A DNA stretch of 64,000 nt from Sphingorhabdus sp. 109 (GCF_902506555.1 NZ_LR732707.1:3185290-3249289), one strand, 5' to 3'; positions 34,908-43,858 are shown, counted from the stretch's first letter. The notes: generated by a model from the sequence alone, not told the origin. Made by a program: numbers and translations.

Positions 34908-36485
34908 ATGGTTGAGACTTTAACCGGACATAATCGGTCTAACGGTATTTCCTACACGGAACTGCTGGAGGGTGACAAAGTCGCTCCCCCCGCCGTGTAT
35001 CTCGAGGAATCTCCGATGGAGCCGGGCGTTACCACCGTCGAGGTCAGCCGCTACTGGTCCAAGGAAGAGCATGACCGCGAAGTCGAGAAGCTCTGGAAAC
35101 GCGTCTGGCAGATGGCTTGTCACAAGGATGAGATCAAGAATGTCGGCGACACGTTCGTCTATGATATTGCCGAGCTGTCCTTTCTGGTGGTCCGCGTTTC
35201 GGAAGACGAGATCAAGGCCTTCCCGAACAGCTGTATGCACCGCGGCCGGGCAATTTGCGACAATCACAAAAAAGGCCAGAAGGCGCTGCGCTGCCCGTTC
35301 CATGGCTGGTCCTGGGAGCTCAACGGCAAGCTGAAAGAAGTGCCCTGCCAGTGGGATTTTCCCTCGGTCAGCGAAGAAACCCACAGCTTGCAGGAAGTCA
35401 GTGTCGGCGAGTGGGGCGGGTTCGTCTTCATCAATCCGGATCCGAATTGCGAGCCGCTGGAGGATTTCCTCGGCGATATCGATCGCCATTTCCAGATTCC
35501 CTTCGAGCGGCGCTACAAGGCTGCGCATATGATCAAGCGTCTGCCCTGCAACTGGAAGATTGCGCAGGAAGCCTTCATGGAATCCTATCATGTGGTCGGC
35601 ACCCATCCCGAGCTGATGCCCGCCTTTGCCGATGCGAACAGCAAATATGATGTCTGGCACAATATTTCCCGTGCAATGTCTGCCCATGGTCAGCCCAGTC
35701 CGCATACCGGACTGGTCAATCCCGACCCGACAGCTTTCCCGGACCAGAAGGCGTTCCAGAGTTTCATCCACCCGATCAGCAAGCACAAGTTCGAACGGCT
35801 TGAGGAAAATCGCGTCAAAGTATCGCTGCCGAACGGCAAAAGCGGCATTTTCGATATGGAAGCCAATTATATCGAGGGCGATGTGACATCGGCCGATCCG
35901 CACATGTGTAACTGGATTGGCGGAAAGATCGCGCCGGCGGATGAAGATATGCCGATGGTTTATACCGATGAATCCGCACATGCATTGCGCGATGAGGCCG
36001 CACAGGCGCGCCGCGAGGAAATGCGGCCCATGTGGGGCGATATGGTCGACGAGATCAGTGACGCCGATCTGATGGACGCTATTTTCTACAGCGTGTTCCC
36101 GAACATCAGTCCATGGGCCGACTTCAACCCGATTTTCTACCGGTTCCGGCCGGATGGTGACAATCCGGAACAATCGCTGCATGAAGTCATGTTCATGGTT
36201 GCGCTGCCCGAGGGCGCGGAGCGGCCCGAACCGGCAAAATGCACGTTCCTCGACCTGGATGACGATTATACTCAGGCGGCTGAATTCGGCAGCTATCTGA
36301 ACAAGATTTTCAATCAGGATTATCTCAACCACAAGGCGATGCAGAAAGGGGTCAAGAGTCAGCCGGATGGCGTCTCCCTGTTCGCGCAATATCAGGAATC
36401 GAAGCTACGCCATTTCCACGAGACGCTGAATTTGTGGCTGAATTCTGACGAACCGCCCAAGAGCCCGAAGCGGGCGGCTGCCTGA
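34908..36485 (+). CDS. Rieske non-heme iron ring-hydroxylating oxygenase, alpha subunit
   Basis: This 525-residue oxygenase has the Rieske [2Fe-2S] motif SCMHRGRAICDNH followed by LRCPFHGWSWELNGKLKE, and the mononuclear iron region AFMESYHVVGTHPELMPAFA with two His ligands. The SRPBCC catalytic domain fills the C-terminal half and is longer than in KshA-type enzymes. No ferredoxin, reductase or beta subunit gene is adjacent, so electron donors lie elsewhere. Two adjacent ATGs occur; 34908 has the better AGGAGA spacing. A hotdog thioesterase follows two bases after the stop. Substrate unknown. Confidence 0.9.
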   Translation: MVETLTGHNRSNGISYTELLEGDKVAPPAVYLEESPMEPGVTTVEVSRYWSKEEHDREVEKLWKRVWQMACHKDEIKNVGDTFVYDIAELSFLVVRVSEDEIKAFPNSCMHRGRAICDNHKKGQKALRCPFHGWSWELNGKLKEVPCQWDFPSVSEETHSLQEVSVGEWGGFVFINPDPNCEPLEDFLGDIDRHFQIPFERRYKAAHMIKRLPCNWKIAQEAFMESYHVVGTHPELMPAFADANSKYDVWHNISRAMSAHGQPSPHTGLVNPDPTAFPDQKAFQSFIHPISKHKFERLEENRVKVSLPNGKSGIFDMEANYIEGDVTSADPHMCNWIGGKIAPADEDMPMVYTDESAHALRDEAAQARREEMRPMWGDMVDEISDADLMDAIFYSVFPNISPWADFNPIFYRFRPDGDNPEQSLHEVMFMVALPEGAERPEPAKCTFLDLDDDYTQAAEFGSYLNKIFNQDYLNHKAMQKGVKSQPDGVSLFAQYQESKLRHFHETLNLWLNSDEPPKSPKRAAA

Positions 36486-36487
36486 CC

Positions 36488-36898
36488 TTGGTTGAGTCTG
36501 TCCCGGCCGGTTTTGAACGGGCGAAATTTTCGAACCCGTTTCTGGACATGGCCGGGCCCTATTATGTGCGGCCTGGTGACGAGGGCATCATCGTCGGTAC
36601 GCGCATCCACGAGGGCCAGATCAATCATATTAACGTCGCGCACGGCGGCGTCCTCGGGACGCTCGCCGACGTGGCGCTGAGCCTGCAGGTTCATGAGGCC
36701 GAAAGGCCCCGTCTGCCGGTTGCTACGATGAGTCTGAATACCAACTATCTGGCTGCCGCAAAGCTGGATGACTGGGTCGAGGCCAATTGCCGGATCGATC
36801 GCATGAGCAAGCGTACCGCTTATTGCAGCGGCCGGATTGTCTGCGGCGACACGGTTCTTATGACGATGACCGCGGTGTTCGCGATTTTGCGGAAATAG
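36488..36898 (+). CDS. PaaI-family hotdog thioesterase
   Basis: This 136-residue hotdog protein has the typical HGGVLGTLADVALS block (helix entry) and SLNTNYLAAAKLDDWVEANC. It would hydrolyse acyl-CoA or aryl-CoA thioesters. The start appears to be TTG 36488, just after the Rieske stop, which implies translational coupling with the oxygenase. A second, unrelated PaaI-like gene lies at 59746. Confidence 0.85.
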   Translation: MVESVPAGFERAKFSNPFLDMAGPYYVRPGDEGIIVGTRIHEGQINHINVAHGGVLGTLADVALSLQVHEAERPRLPVATMSLNTNYLAAAKLDDWVEANCRIDRMSKRTAYCSGRIVCGDTVLMTMTAVFAILRK

Positions 36899-36946
36899 CG
36901 ATAGTGCGCCGCGCTTGACGCGGCAGATAATCTCTAGATCACGCGA

Positions 36947-37762
36947 TCAGTCGGTCGCGCCGAGATACCCAAGCTGTCCGGCCTTGAAAATCGTCTGTCC
37001 GCGGTTGACGCTGTTCAGTTTCTGCCCGGCACGGTTAACATGATAGCGTATCGTCGCATGGCTGAGTGACAGGATCATGCTGATTTCCTTGTCGGTCTTG
37101 CCGATCGCCGCCCAGTGCAGACACTCGGCTTCCCGTTTGGACAGTATACAATTGGCCGGCATCCGGTGCTTTTCGCGCATGGCCAGTACATAGCCGGTGA
37201 CGAAACGGCGGGTGATGATGCCGAAAAAATCGGAATAGAGCCGATAGGGTTCGGTAAGATCGGAGATATCGTGCTCCAGCGGGGTGAAGCTGACCGCAGC
37301 TATCTGGCCAAACGGCAGGTGCACCGGGATGAGAATAGCAGATTTTGCCGAGGTGCCGCCCTGCGCGTAGAAATCCTTCAGGTCGATCTTGTCGAGATAT
37401 TCATTCGGCCAATGACCGTGGAAGCCGTCACCATTGCACCAGATCGGCTCGCTTTCGTAGCGGCAGGCCCTGGGCAGGGGGGAGCTGAGCGCGAGACGGG
37501 TATCTTCCCACCAGCGTTCGCCTTCAGCAACCCAGCCGAAGACGTCCTTGTTGATCAGATTGCCGTCGGCATCGACCAGATGCGCCTTGGATGAGATATC
37601 GGCGGAAACCGCTATTCTGAAGCCGTAGGACTGGGCAATCTTGTGCACGGCCTCGGCAGCAGGACGAATCTCCGCCGGATTGGTGATGGTGACACTGTTT
37701 ACATTCTCCCGAAAACGTTTCCGTCCAATCTCGGGAATTTCTGCGATAAAATTGTCAGCCAT
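36947..37762 (-). CDS. LuxR-family regulator, solo (no luxI)
   Basis: This 271-residue protein has a C-terminal LuxR-type HTH at about residues 205-268 (LSKREAECLHWAAIGKTDKE, then ISMILSLSHATIRYHVNRAG). The N-terminal domain has the size and position of an autoinducer-binding domain, but the usual W-x-Y-x(n)-D-P signature is not clear, so the ligand may not be a homoserine lactone. No luxI gene lies in the window. A good AAGGAG site precedes the ATG. It sits 119 bases downstream of the lipoyl gene on the same strand and is a candidate regulator of the island. Confidence 0.78.
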   Translation of the reverse strand: MADNFIAEIPEIGRKRFRENVNSVTITNPAEIRPAAEAVHKIAQSYGFRIAVSADISSKAHLVDADGNLINKDVFGWVAEGERWWEDTRLALSSPLPRACRYESEPIWCNGDGFHGHWPNEYLDKIDLKDFYAQGGTSAKSAILIPVHLPFGQIAAVSFTPLEHDISDLTEPYRLYSDFFGIITRRFVTGYVLAMREKHRMPANCILSKREAECLHWAAIGKTDKEISMILSLSHATIRYHVNRAGQKLNSVNRGQTIFKAGQLGYLGATD

Positions 37763-37881
37763 CTGGCACTACTCCTTGCGACGCTTATTTTATGATCGCC
37801 GTGTGTCGCGTTGTTTGGTTTTCTAGTCAACCAAACATTCCTAACCATAATGATAGGAGCTGTAGTGCCTTCCGGCTTTTG

Positions 37882-38115
37882 CTATTCAATCGTTCCGATC
37901 AGTTCGCCGACCGGATATTCTTCGCCATCGGCCTGGATAAGAATTTTCAGTTTTCCGCTTGCTGGCGATTCGACTTCCTGTGTCGATTTCTCATTTTCCA
38001 GCGCGTAAATTTCCTGTCCGGCGGTGACATCTGCGCCGTCCTCGACCAGCCATTCTGCAAGGATACCCGATTCCATGCTGAAGCCCAGTTTCGGTATTCT
38101 GATTTCTGTAGCCAT
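37882..38115 (-). CDS. Free-standing lipoyl (biotinyl-lipoyl) domain protein
   Basis: This 77-residue protein is a single lipoyl domain: IRIPKLGFSMESGILAEWLV, then EIYALENEKSTQEVESPASG with the lipoylated Lys at residue 43, and GEEYPVGELIGTIE. There is no E3-binding segment and no acyltransferase catalytic domain, so it is not a normal E2. It ends the operon E1-alpha, E1-beta, lipoyl and starts six bases after the E1-beta stop. It may shuttle between this E1 and an E2/E3 coded elsewhere, or act with a GcvH-like role. Confidence 0.85.
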   Translation of the reverse strand: MATEIRIPKLGFSMESGILAEWLVEDGADVTAGQEIYALENEKSTQEVESPASGKLKILIQADGEEYPVGELIGTIE

Positions 38116-38121
38116 TGTAAT

Positions 38122-39114
38122 TTATCCTAAGATTTTGTGCACTTCGCGTTCGATGTCGTCCTGGCTGAACATCCAGGCCTTTTCGATCGCTGGGGAAAAG
38201 GGAACGGGCGCATAGCCGGAGCCGACGCGGCCGACGGGTGCTTTCAGTTCGGAAAAGAGTTCTTCGTGGATGCGCGAAGAAATTTCCGCGCCCACACCGA
38301 AGTTCCTGACCGCTTCGTGGACAACGACCGCAGCCTTTGTCTTGGCGACGCTTTTCAGCACCGTTTCTTCATCGAATGGCGCAATGGTGCGCAGATCGAC
38401 GATTTCACAGGAGATGCCGTCTTCGGCCAGCTTGTCTGCGGCAGCATGGCACCGGCTGATGCTGCTGCCATAGCCGATCAGGGTGACATCCGTGCCTTCG
38501 CGCGGGACAGACGCCTTGCCGAGCGGCACCGTATGATCGGCTGCCGGAGCGGGGCCTTTGACAAAATAGCCCGGCGTATTCTCGATGAAGATCACCGGAT
38601 TGGGATCCATGATCGAGGAATAGAGCAGGCCATAGGCATCCGCCGGATTGGATGCGGCAACAACCTTCAGGCCGGGAACATGGGCCAGCCATGCCTCGAG
38701 CATGTCGCTATGCTGACCACCAAGACCGGTGCCGGCACCGGTGGTGGTGCGGATTGTCAGCGGAACCGTGGTCTGTCCGCCAGACATGAAGCGAAGCTTG
38801 GCGGCATGGTTGACGATCTGGTCCATCGCCACGGTGATGAAGTTCATCAGCATGATCTCGGCGACCGGCTTGTAGCCGACCATTGCGGAGCCAACCGCGG
38901 CGCCGACAATTGCCTGTTCGGAAATCGGGGTCGAACGGACGCGGTCCGTGCCGAATTTCTCGGACAGGCCGAGCGTCACCTTGAACACGCCACCGCCCTG
39001 TTCGTCGGCGATATCTTCACCCATCAAAATGACTTTGGGATCGTCTTCCATCGCCTTGGCCATCGCCATGTTGCAGGCCTGGGCGAACATGATTTCTTTT
39101 GGTTTCTCGCTCAT
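38122..39114 (-). CDS. 2-oxoacid (or acetoin) dehydrogenase E1, beta subunit
   Basis: This 330-residue transketolase-like beta subunit has the pyrimidine domain blocks KVILMGEDIADEQGGGVFKV, RVRSTPISEQAIVGAAVGSA and GLGGQHSDMLEAWLAHVPGL, and the C-terminal domain CEIVDLRTIAPFDEETVLKS. It forms the TPP enzyme with the alpha subunit, whose stop overlaps this start by four bases (ATGA). Pyruvate, branched-chain oxoacid and acetoin enzymes look alike at this level. Confidence 0.92.
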   Translation of the reverse strand: MSEKPKEIMFAQACNMAMAKAMEDDPKVILMGEDIADEQGGGVFKVTLGLSEKFGTDRVRSTPISEQAIVGAAVGSAMVGYKPVAEIMLMNFITVAMDQIVNHAAKLRFMSGGQTTVPLTIRTTTGAGTGLGGQHSDMLEAWLAHVPGLKVVAASNPADAYGLLYSSIMDPNPVIFIENTPGYFVKGPAPAADHTVPLGKASVPREGTDVTLIGYGSSISRCHAAADKLAEDGISCEIVDLRTIAPFDEETVLKSVAKTKAAVVVHEAVRNFGVGAEISSRIHEELFSELKAPVGRVGSGYAPVPFSPAIEKAWMFSQDDIEREVHKILG

Positions 39115-40094
39115 GCTGCAATCTCCACGTCGAGTACATCGATGCGATATTCCTCGCCCGGAGGATAGGGGGTGTCGAGCGCAAATTGTGACGCTTCCTC
39201 GATGATCGCTGCGTTTTTCGCTTCGATCGCGGCAATATCCGCTTCGCTGATCTGCAGATCGAGCAACTGCTGGCGCAGGATTGGCATCGGATCGTCTTTC
39301 TTCGCCTGCTCCATTTCCTCTTTCGGGATATAATGGCTGGTATCGCCAAGCAGATGGCCGTGGAACCGGAAGGTCATCGCCTCGATCAGCGTCGGTCCGT
39401 GGCCGGCACGCGCATATTCGACCGCTTCTTTCGCGGCTGCATACATCGCGCTGGCATCATTGCCGTTCACTTGCACCGACCGCATGCCAAGGCCTTCGCC
39501 GCGCTGCTTGATCGAATCAGAGCTGGTGGCAAAAGCCATCGGGGTATGTTCGGAATAAAGGTTGTTCTGGCACAGGAAGATTACCGGAAGCTTCCAGATC
39601 TGGGCCATGTTGAGGCCCTCGTGGAAAGCACCGATATTGGTAGCGCCATCGCCGAAGCAGCAGACGGTGACCTTGCCATCCTTGTCGAGCTGGCTGGCGA
39701 GACCGAGGCCGTTAGCAATGGGAATGCCCGAGCCAACGATACCGGTGGTCACCATCACTCCGGTTTCGGGATGGGTGATATGCATCGGCCCGCCCTTGCC
39801 CTTGCAAGTGCCCGCCATCTTGCCGGCAAATTCGGCCCAGAGATCTTTGGAAGGAATGCCCTTGGCGAGCTGGTCATGCAGGCCGCGATAAATCGTGACC
39901 AGATAATCTTCCTTGTTCACCGCTGCCATCATTGCCGAGGAGACAACTTCCTGTCCGCGCACGGGATAATAGACGATTTGCAACTGGCCCGCTCCGATCA
40001 TCTGCCGGAATTTGATATCCGACTGCATGATCAGGTCGGCGCGGGTAAAAATATCGATGAGGACGTCTTTGTCCGCCATGTCACTATTTGCCAA
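39111..40094 (-). CDS. 2-oxoacid (or acetoin) dehydrogenase E1, alpha subunit
   Basis: This 327-residue alpha subunit has the TPP motif CFGDGATNIGAFHEGLNMAQ, the region KGKGGPMHITHPETG, and TFRFHGHLLGDTSHYIPKEE near the phosphorylation-loop region. The start is TTG 40094 with AAAGGAG at good spacing; the next ATG at 40079 lacks one. It leads the operon with E1-beta and a free lipoyl protein but no E2 or E3. The divergent gene is an MDR-family reductase. The substrate is unknown and could be a 2-oxoacid or acetoin-like product of the island. Confidence 0.92.
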   Translation of the reverse strand: MANSDMADKDVLIDIFTRADLIMQSDIKFRQMIGAGQLQIVYYPVRGQEVVSSAMMAAVNKEDYLVTIYRGLHDQLAKGIPSKDLWAEFAGKMAGTCKGKGGPMHITHPETGVMVTTGIVGSGIPIANGLGLASQLDKDGKVTVCCFGDGATNIGAFHEGLNMAQIWKLPVIFLCQNNLYSEHTPMAFATSSDSIKQRGEGLGMRSVQVNGNDASAMYAAAKEAVEYARAGHGPTLIEAMTFRFHGHLLGDTSHYIPKEEMEQAKKDDPMPILRQQLLDLQISEADIAAIEAKNAAIIEEASQFALDTPYPPGEEYRIDVLDVEIAA

Positions 40095-40262
40095 GGCTTT
40101 GCTCCTTTGTAATGCGGCCCTCTGAAGGGGACGCTATCCTTAAAAAACGTCATAGCGCGAGCGGCCCGACCCGCCACTATTGTTATAGGGAGTAAGCCGC
40201 CAGCGGGCCACTCGATAGTCAGGCTTTGTTACGCCCTTCACTATGGCTGAAAAGTAGCAATC

Positions 40263-40377
40263 ACAGGTGCTAAATCTTCCCGCCCACTGCGGCCGATAGC
40301 GGTTTTAACCGGTCAGCTATCAAAGCTGGCAGTTCGGTTGGTCAAGAGAATCCGTCTAACAGGTTTCTAAATCTTCC
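40263..40377. promoter_or_regulatory. Direct repeat in divergent promoter region
   Basis: ACAGGTGCTAAATCTTCC (40263-40280) and ACAGGT-TTCTAAATCTTCC (40359-40377) form a near-exact direct repeat with 96-97 bases between repeat units. They lie between the E1-alpha operon and the MDR gene, the second copy just upstream of the MDR ribosome site. A regulator binding both with DNA looping is possible. Confidence 0.45.
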
Positions 40378-40391
40378 AACGGAGAGAATAT

Positions 40392-41393
40392 ATGACCGAC
40401 AACAGGCAATGGCTGATCAATGGGCGTCCCAAAGGGCGCGGACTAGTGGATGATGATTTCAAGAAGGTCGTCACCGAAGTTCCGCAATGTGCCGAAGGCC
40501 ATGTGCTGGTGAAGACGGAAATTCTCGGCTTCGACCCTGCGCAGAAGGGGTGGATGGAAAATATCGGCGGCTATGTCGCGCCCACCGAAATTGGTGAAGT
40601 GATGCGCGGTTCCGGAATTGGCACCGTGGTCGAGTCTTGTCATCCCGGATTTGCCGAGGGCGACAAGGTCATGGGGATGCTGCGCTGGCAGGATTATGCC
40701 CATGTTCCCGGCGGCGAGCTGAACAAGGTTCCGGACGATGATTTGCTCGCTGCCAATCTGGGCGCTTTGGGTACGACCGGAATGACCGCCTATTTTGGCC
40801 TGCTGAAACATGGCCGGCCCCAGCCGGGCGATACGGTCGTCGTTTCCGGTGCGGCCGGCGCAACCGGTTCGATGGTCGGGCAGATTGCCAAAATCGCCGG
40901 CTGCCGCACCATTGGCATTGCCGGGGGTGAAGAAAAATGCAGCTGGCTGACGGAAGAGGTCGGCTATGATGTAGCGATCGACTACAAGAATGACGATGTC
41001 CGTGCGCAGTTGAAGGAACATTGTGCGCAGTCAATCAACGTCTTTTACGACAATGTTGGCGGCAAGATCCTGAACGATGCGCTGGCACATATCGCGATGC
41101 ATGCCCGGGTCGCGATCTGCGGCGGTATTTCCCGCTACGAGCAGGGCGACATGCCGGCCGGTCCTGAGAATTATTTCAACCTGATCTTCAAGCGCGCCAG
41201 CATGTCGGGCTTTATCGTCTCGGATTATGCAAGTGAATTTCCCGAAGCGCGCAAACGTATGCGGGAGTGGATCAAGGAAGGCAGAATAACCTTCAAAGAA
41301 GATATCCAGAACGGCTTTGACAATATTCCCGCGACATTGAAGCGGTTATTCGCTGGCCAGAATTTCGGCAAGCAAATGCTTCGTCTGGACTGA
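40392..41393 (+). CDS. MDR-family NADP-dependent reductase (PTGR/CurA-like), copy 1
   Basis: This 333-residue zinc-independent medium-chain reductase has the LTB4DH/PTGR-type block GFDPAQKGWM, the nucleotide site VVSGAAGATGSMVGQIAKIA with GCRTIGIAGG, and the tail LFAGQNFGKQMLRL. Such enzymes reduce enone double bonds with NADPH. A paralogue lies at 47926. A GGAGAG ribosome site precedes the ATG. It is divergent from E1-alpha and upstream of two acyl-CoA dehydrogenase genes. Confidence 0.88.
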   Translation: MTDNRQWLINGRPKGRGLVDDDFKKVVTEVPQCAEGHVLVKTEILGFDPAQKGWMENIGGYVAPTEIGEVMRGSGIGTVVESCHPGFAEGDKVMGMLRWQDYAHVPGGELNKVPDDDLLAANLGALGTTGMTAYFGLLKHGRPQPGDTVVVSGAAGATGSMVGQIAKIAGCRTIGIAGGEEKCSWLTEEVGYDVAIDYKNDDVRAQLKEHCAQSINVFYDNVGGKILNDALAHIAMHARVAICGGISRYEQGDMPAGPENYFNLIFKRASMSGFIVSDYASEFPEARKRMREWIKEGRITFKEDIQNGFDNIPATLKRLFAGQNFGKQMLRLD

Positions 41394-41479
41394 TGGTGCG
41401 GATGACATCGCTAACTAAATGCGCAGTGCCAGCATCGTGTCGGCTGACATATGACATGGTTGTCACGAGAGGTTAAGTC

Positions 41480-42691
41480 ATGAGCGATCTTGAAAATTTC
41501 CGCATCGAAGTGCGGGCATGGCTGCAAGAAAACTGTCCCGAGGAAATGCGCGACGGGGATATTACCGCCGAAAATCAATGTTGGGGTGGACGCCAATGGG
41601 AGTTCCAGTCCGAGGCGCAGAAAATATGGTTCGAGCGGGCCCTGGCCAAGGGCTATACGGTGCCGACCTGGCCCAAGGAATATGGCGGAGCCGGGCTTTC
41701 TGCCGACCAAGCCAAGATTCTCGATGAAGAACGCCAGGCGATCAATGCCCGCAAGCCGCTGAGCAATTTTGGCATATCGATGCTTGGCCCCGCCTTGCTG
41801 GCCTTTGGTACGCACGAACAGAAGGCGCAGCATCTGACTGCAATTGCGCGGGGCGAAATTCGCTGGTGTCAGGGCTATTCCGAGCCGGGAGCCGGTTCGG
41901 ATCTGGCCTCGCTCAAGACGAAATGCGAGGACAAGGGCGATCATTGGCTGATCAACGGCCAGAAGGTCTGGACGTCCAATGCCGACATTTCGGACTGGAT
42001 ATTCTGTCTGGTGCGGACCGATTTCGACGCCCCGAAGCACAAGGGTATCACGTTCATCCTGATCGACATGGCCAGCGAGGGCATTAGCGTGAAGCCGATC
42101 GTCCTGATTTCCGGCCACTCGCCCTTTTGTGAAACATTTTTCGACAATGTCAAAGTTCCCAAAAGCTATGGCGAGAATAATGCGTCGGTTGTCGGCGAGG
42201 TCAATCGTGGCTGGGACGTGGCAAAAAATCTGCTGGTGCACGAGCGCGGGATGCTCGGAACCATGTCACCGTTGCGCGGTACGAGCGGGCCAGAGAGTCT
42301 TGGAAAGCATGCAGCCGAGAAAATCGGTCTGGATGCCACCGGGCGTCTGGATGATCCCGCCTTGCGGCAGAGCATAGCGCAGGCTGAGCTGGACGACTGG
42401 GCCTATAATTTGACGGTGGAGCGGCTGACCGACGAAGCCAATGCAGGTAGCGGTCTGGGGGCGAAATCCTCGATGCTCAAATATGCCGCATCGGAACTCA
42501 CCAAGCGCGGCACCGAGTTGCTCATGGAGATCGAAGGCACGACCGGAGCAACCATCGGTGAAGATGGTATCGAATATGGCAGCCTGGCCAACAACTGGCT
42601 CTATCACCGGGCCTATTCGATCCTTGGCGGTACCACGGAAGTTCAATTTAACATCATTTCCAAGCGCGTCTTGGGATTGCCGAGCGAATAG
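41480..42691 (+). CDS. Acyl-CoA dehydrogenase, alpha-type of an adjacent pair
   Basis: This 403-residue flavoprotein has QGYSEPGAGSDLASLKTKCE (FAD/substrate region) and the C-terminal block LGGTTEVQFNIISKRVLGLP. The Glu of the MCAD-type YEGT motif is Gly here, so the catalytic base would be the alternative position in the helix near VHERGMLGTM; this cannot be settled by eye. It is followed after 11 bases by a second, shorter acyl-CoA dehydrogenase. Such pairs form heterotetramers in steroid side-chain oxidation. Confidence 0.9.
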   Translation: MSDLENFRIEVRAWLQENCPEEMRDGDITAENQCWGGRQWEFQSEAQKIWFERALAKGYTVPTWPKEYGGAGLSADQAKILDEERQAINARKPLSNFGISMLGPALLAFGTHEQKAQHLTAIARGEIRWCQGYSEPGAGSDLASLKTKCEDKGDHWLINGQKVWTSNADISDWIFCLVRTDFDAPKHKGITFILIDMASEGISVKPIVLISGHSPFCETFFDNVKVPKSYGENNASVVGEVNRGWDVAKNLLVHERGMLGTMSPLRGTSGPESLGKHAAEKIGLDATGRLDDPALRQSIAQAELDDWAYNLTVERLTDEANAGSGLGAKSSMLKYAASELTKRGTELLMEIEGTTGATIGEDGIEYGSLANNWLYHRAYSILGGTTEVQFNIISKRVLGLPSE

Positions 42692-42702
42692 AGCGAATTA
42701 TC

Positions 42703-43842
42703 ATGCCTTTGATATTGAACGAAGAACAAGAAATGCTGCAGGATGCAGCGAACGGTTTTCTGGCTGAAAAAGCGCCGGTTGCCGCTTTTCGCAAGGTGCG
42801 CGACAACAAGCCGGCAGACGGTTTCTGCCGTGAGCTTTGGTCCGAGATGGCCGAAATGGGCTGGGCCGGTATCATCGTCGGGGAAGAACATGGTGGCAGC
42901 GGTTTCGGCTATGTCGGTGCCGGTGTTCTGGCCGAACAGATGGGCCGCAATCTGACCGCCTCGCCCTTCTTTTCGACGTCTGTTCTGGGTGCAACAGCCA
43001 TCCAGCAATATGGGACCGAGAAGCAAAAAGCGGAAAATCTGGCGGCAATCAGCAGCGGCGAGACGCTCTATGCGCTGGCCGTCGACGAAGGCCCGCGGCA
43101 TAACCCCGGCCGGATTGCGTTCTCCGCCATACCGTCGGGCAACGGCTTTACGCTGTCCGGAACAAAGACCTTTGTCGCGGATGGCCATGTCGCAGACAAG
43201 CTGATCATTGCAGCCCGAACTTCGGGTGAACAGGATGATCCGCATGGTATCACCCTGTTCCTGGTGGATGCCGACGCGCCGGAAATTACGCGCGAGCATA
43301 CGCCCATGGTCGACAGCCGCAACGCAGCCAATCTGTCGGTTGATGGCCTGGAAGTCACCGGAGATGATATATTGGGTGAACTGGACGGCGGCTTCGGGGC
43401 GCTGGAAGGCATATTGTCTGCTGGTCGGGCCGTGCTGAGCGCGGAAATGTCCGGATCTGCGCAACAGGTGTTCGACGTTACCACCGACTATCTCAAGGAA
43501 CGCGAGCAATTTGGCCAGAAGATAGGCTCATTTCAGGGATTGCAGCATCGCGCTGCCCAATTGGCGACCGAGATCGAAATGATGAAATCGGCGGTGCTGA
43601 AATCGCTGAAAGACCTCGATCAGGATTTTGCCAATGCCGGCATGACCTGCTCGCTGGCGAAGGCCAAGACCGGCCAGGTCGCGCAGCTTGCAACCAAGGA
43701 AGCGATCCAGATGCACGGCGGAATCGGCGTAACCGACGAATATGATGTCGGACTTTATTTCAAGCGGGTCCATGTCGCGCAGCAAATGTTCGGCGATGCC
43801 GGTTTTCACAGTGATCGCTGGGCAAAAAAGTCCGGCTATTGA
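42703..43842 (+). CDS. Acyl-CoA dehydrogenase, beta-type of the pair
   Basis: This 379-residue acyl-CoA dehydrogenase homologue has LILNEEQEMLQDAANGFLAE, the middle domain AGIIVGEEHGGSGFGYVGAG, and the C-terminal QMHGGIGVTDEYDVGLYFKR, with no YEGT catalytic block after it. That pattern is typical of the non-catalytic or partner subunit of heteromeric enzymes. It is co-directional with the 403-residue partner, and ends 16 bases before the convergent ketosteroid-isomerase-like gene. Confidence 0.9.
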   Translation: MPLILNEEQEMLQDAANGFLAEKAPVAAFRKVRDNKPADGFCRELWSEMAEMGWAGIIVGEEHGGSGFGYVGAGVLAEQMGRNLTASPFFSTSVLGATAIQQYGTEKQKAENLAAISSGETLYALAVDEGPRHNPGRIAFSAIPSGNGFTLSGTKTFVADGHVADKLIIAARTSGEQDDPHGITLFLVDADAPEITREHTPMVDSRNAANLSVDGLEVTGDDILGELDGGFGALEGILSAGRAVLSAEMSGSAQQVFDVTTDYLKEREQFGQKIGSFQGLQHRAAQLATEIEMMKSAVLKSLKDLDQDFANAGMTCSLAKAKTGQVAQLATKEAIQMHGGIGVTDEYDVGLYFKRVHVAQQMFGDAGFHSDRWAKKSGY

Positions 43843-43858
43843 TCGGGTGGGGAACGGG

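Noticed and set aside
34920-36389. 489-residue open frame antisense to the Rieske oxygenase gene
   Set aside because: No recognisable motif; the opposite strand has complete Rieske and iron-site motifs.
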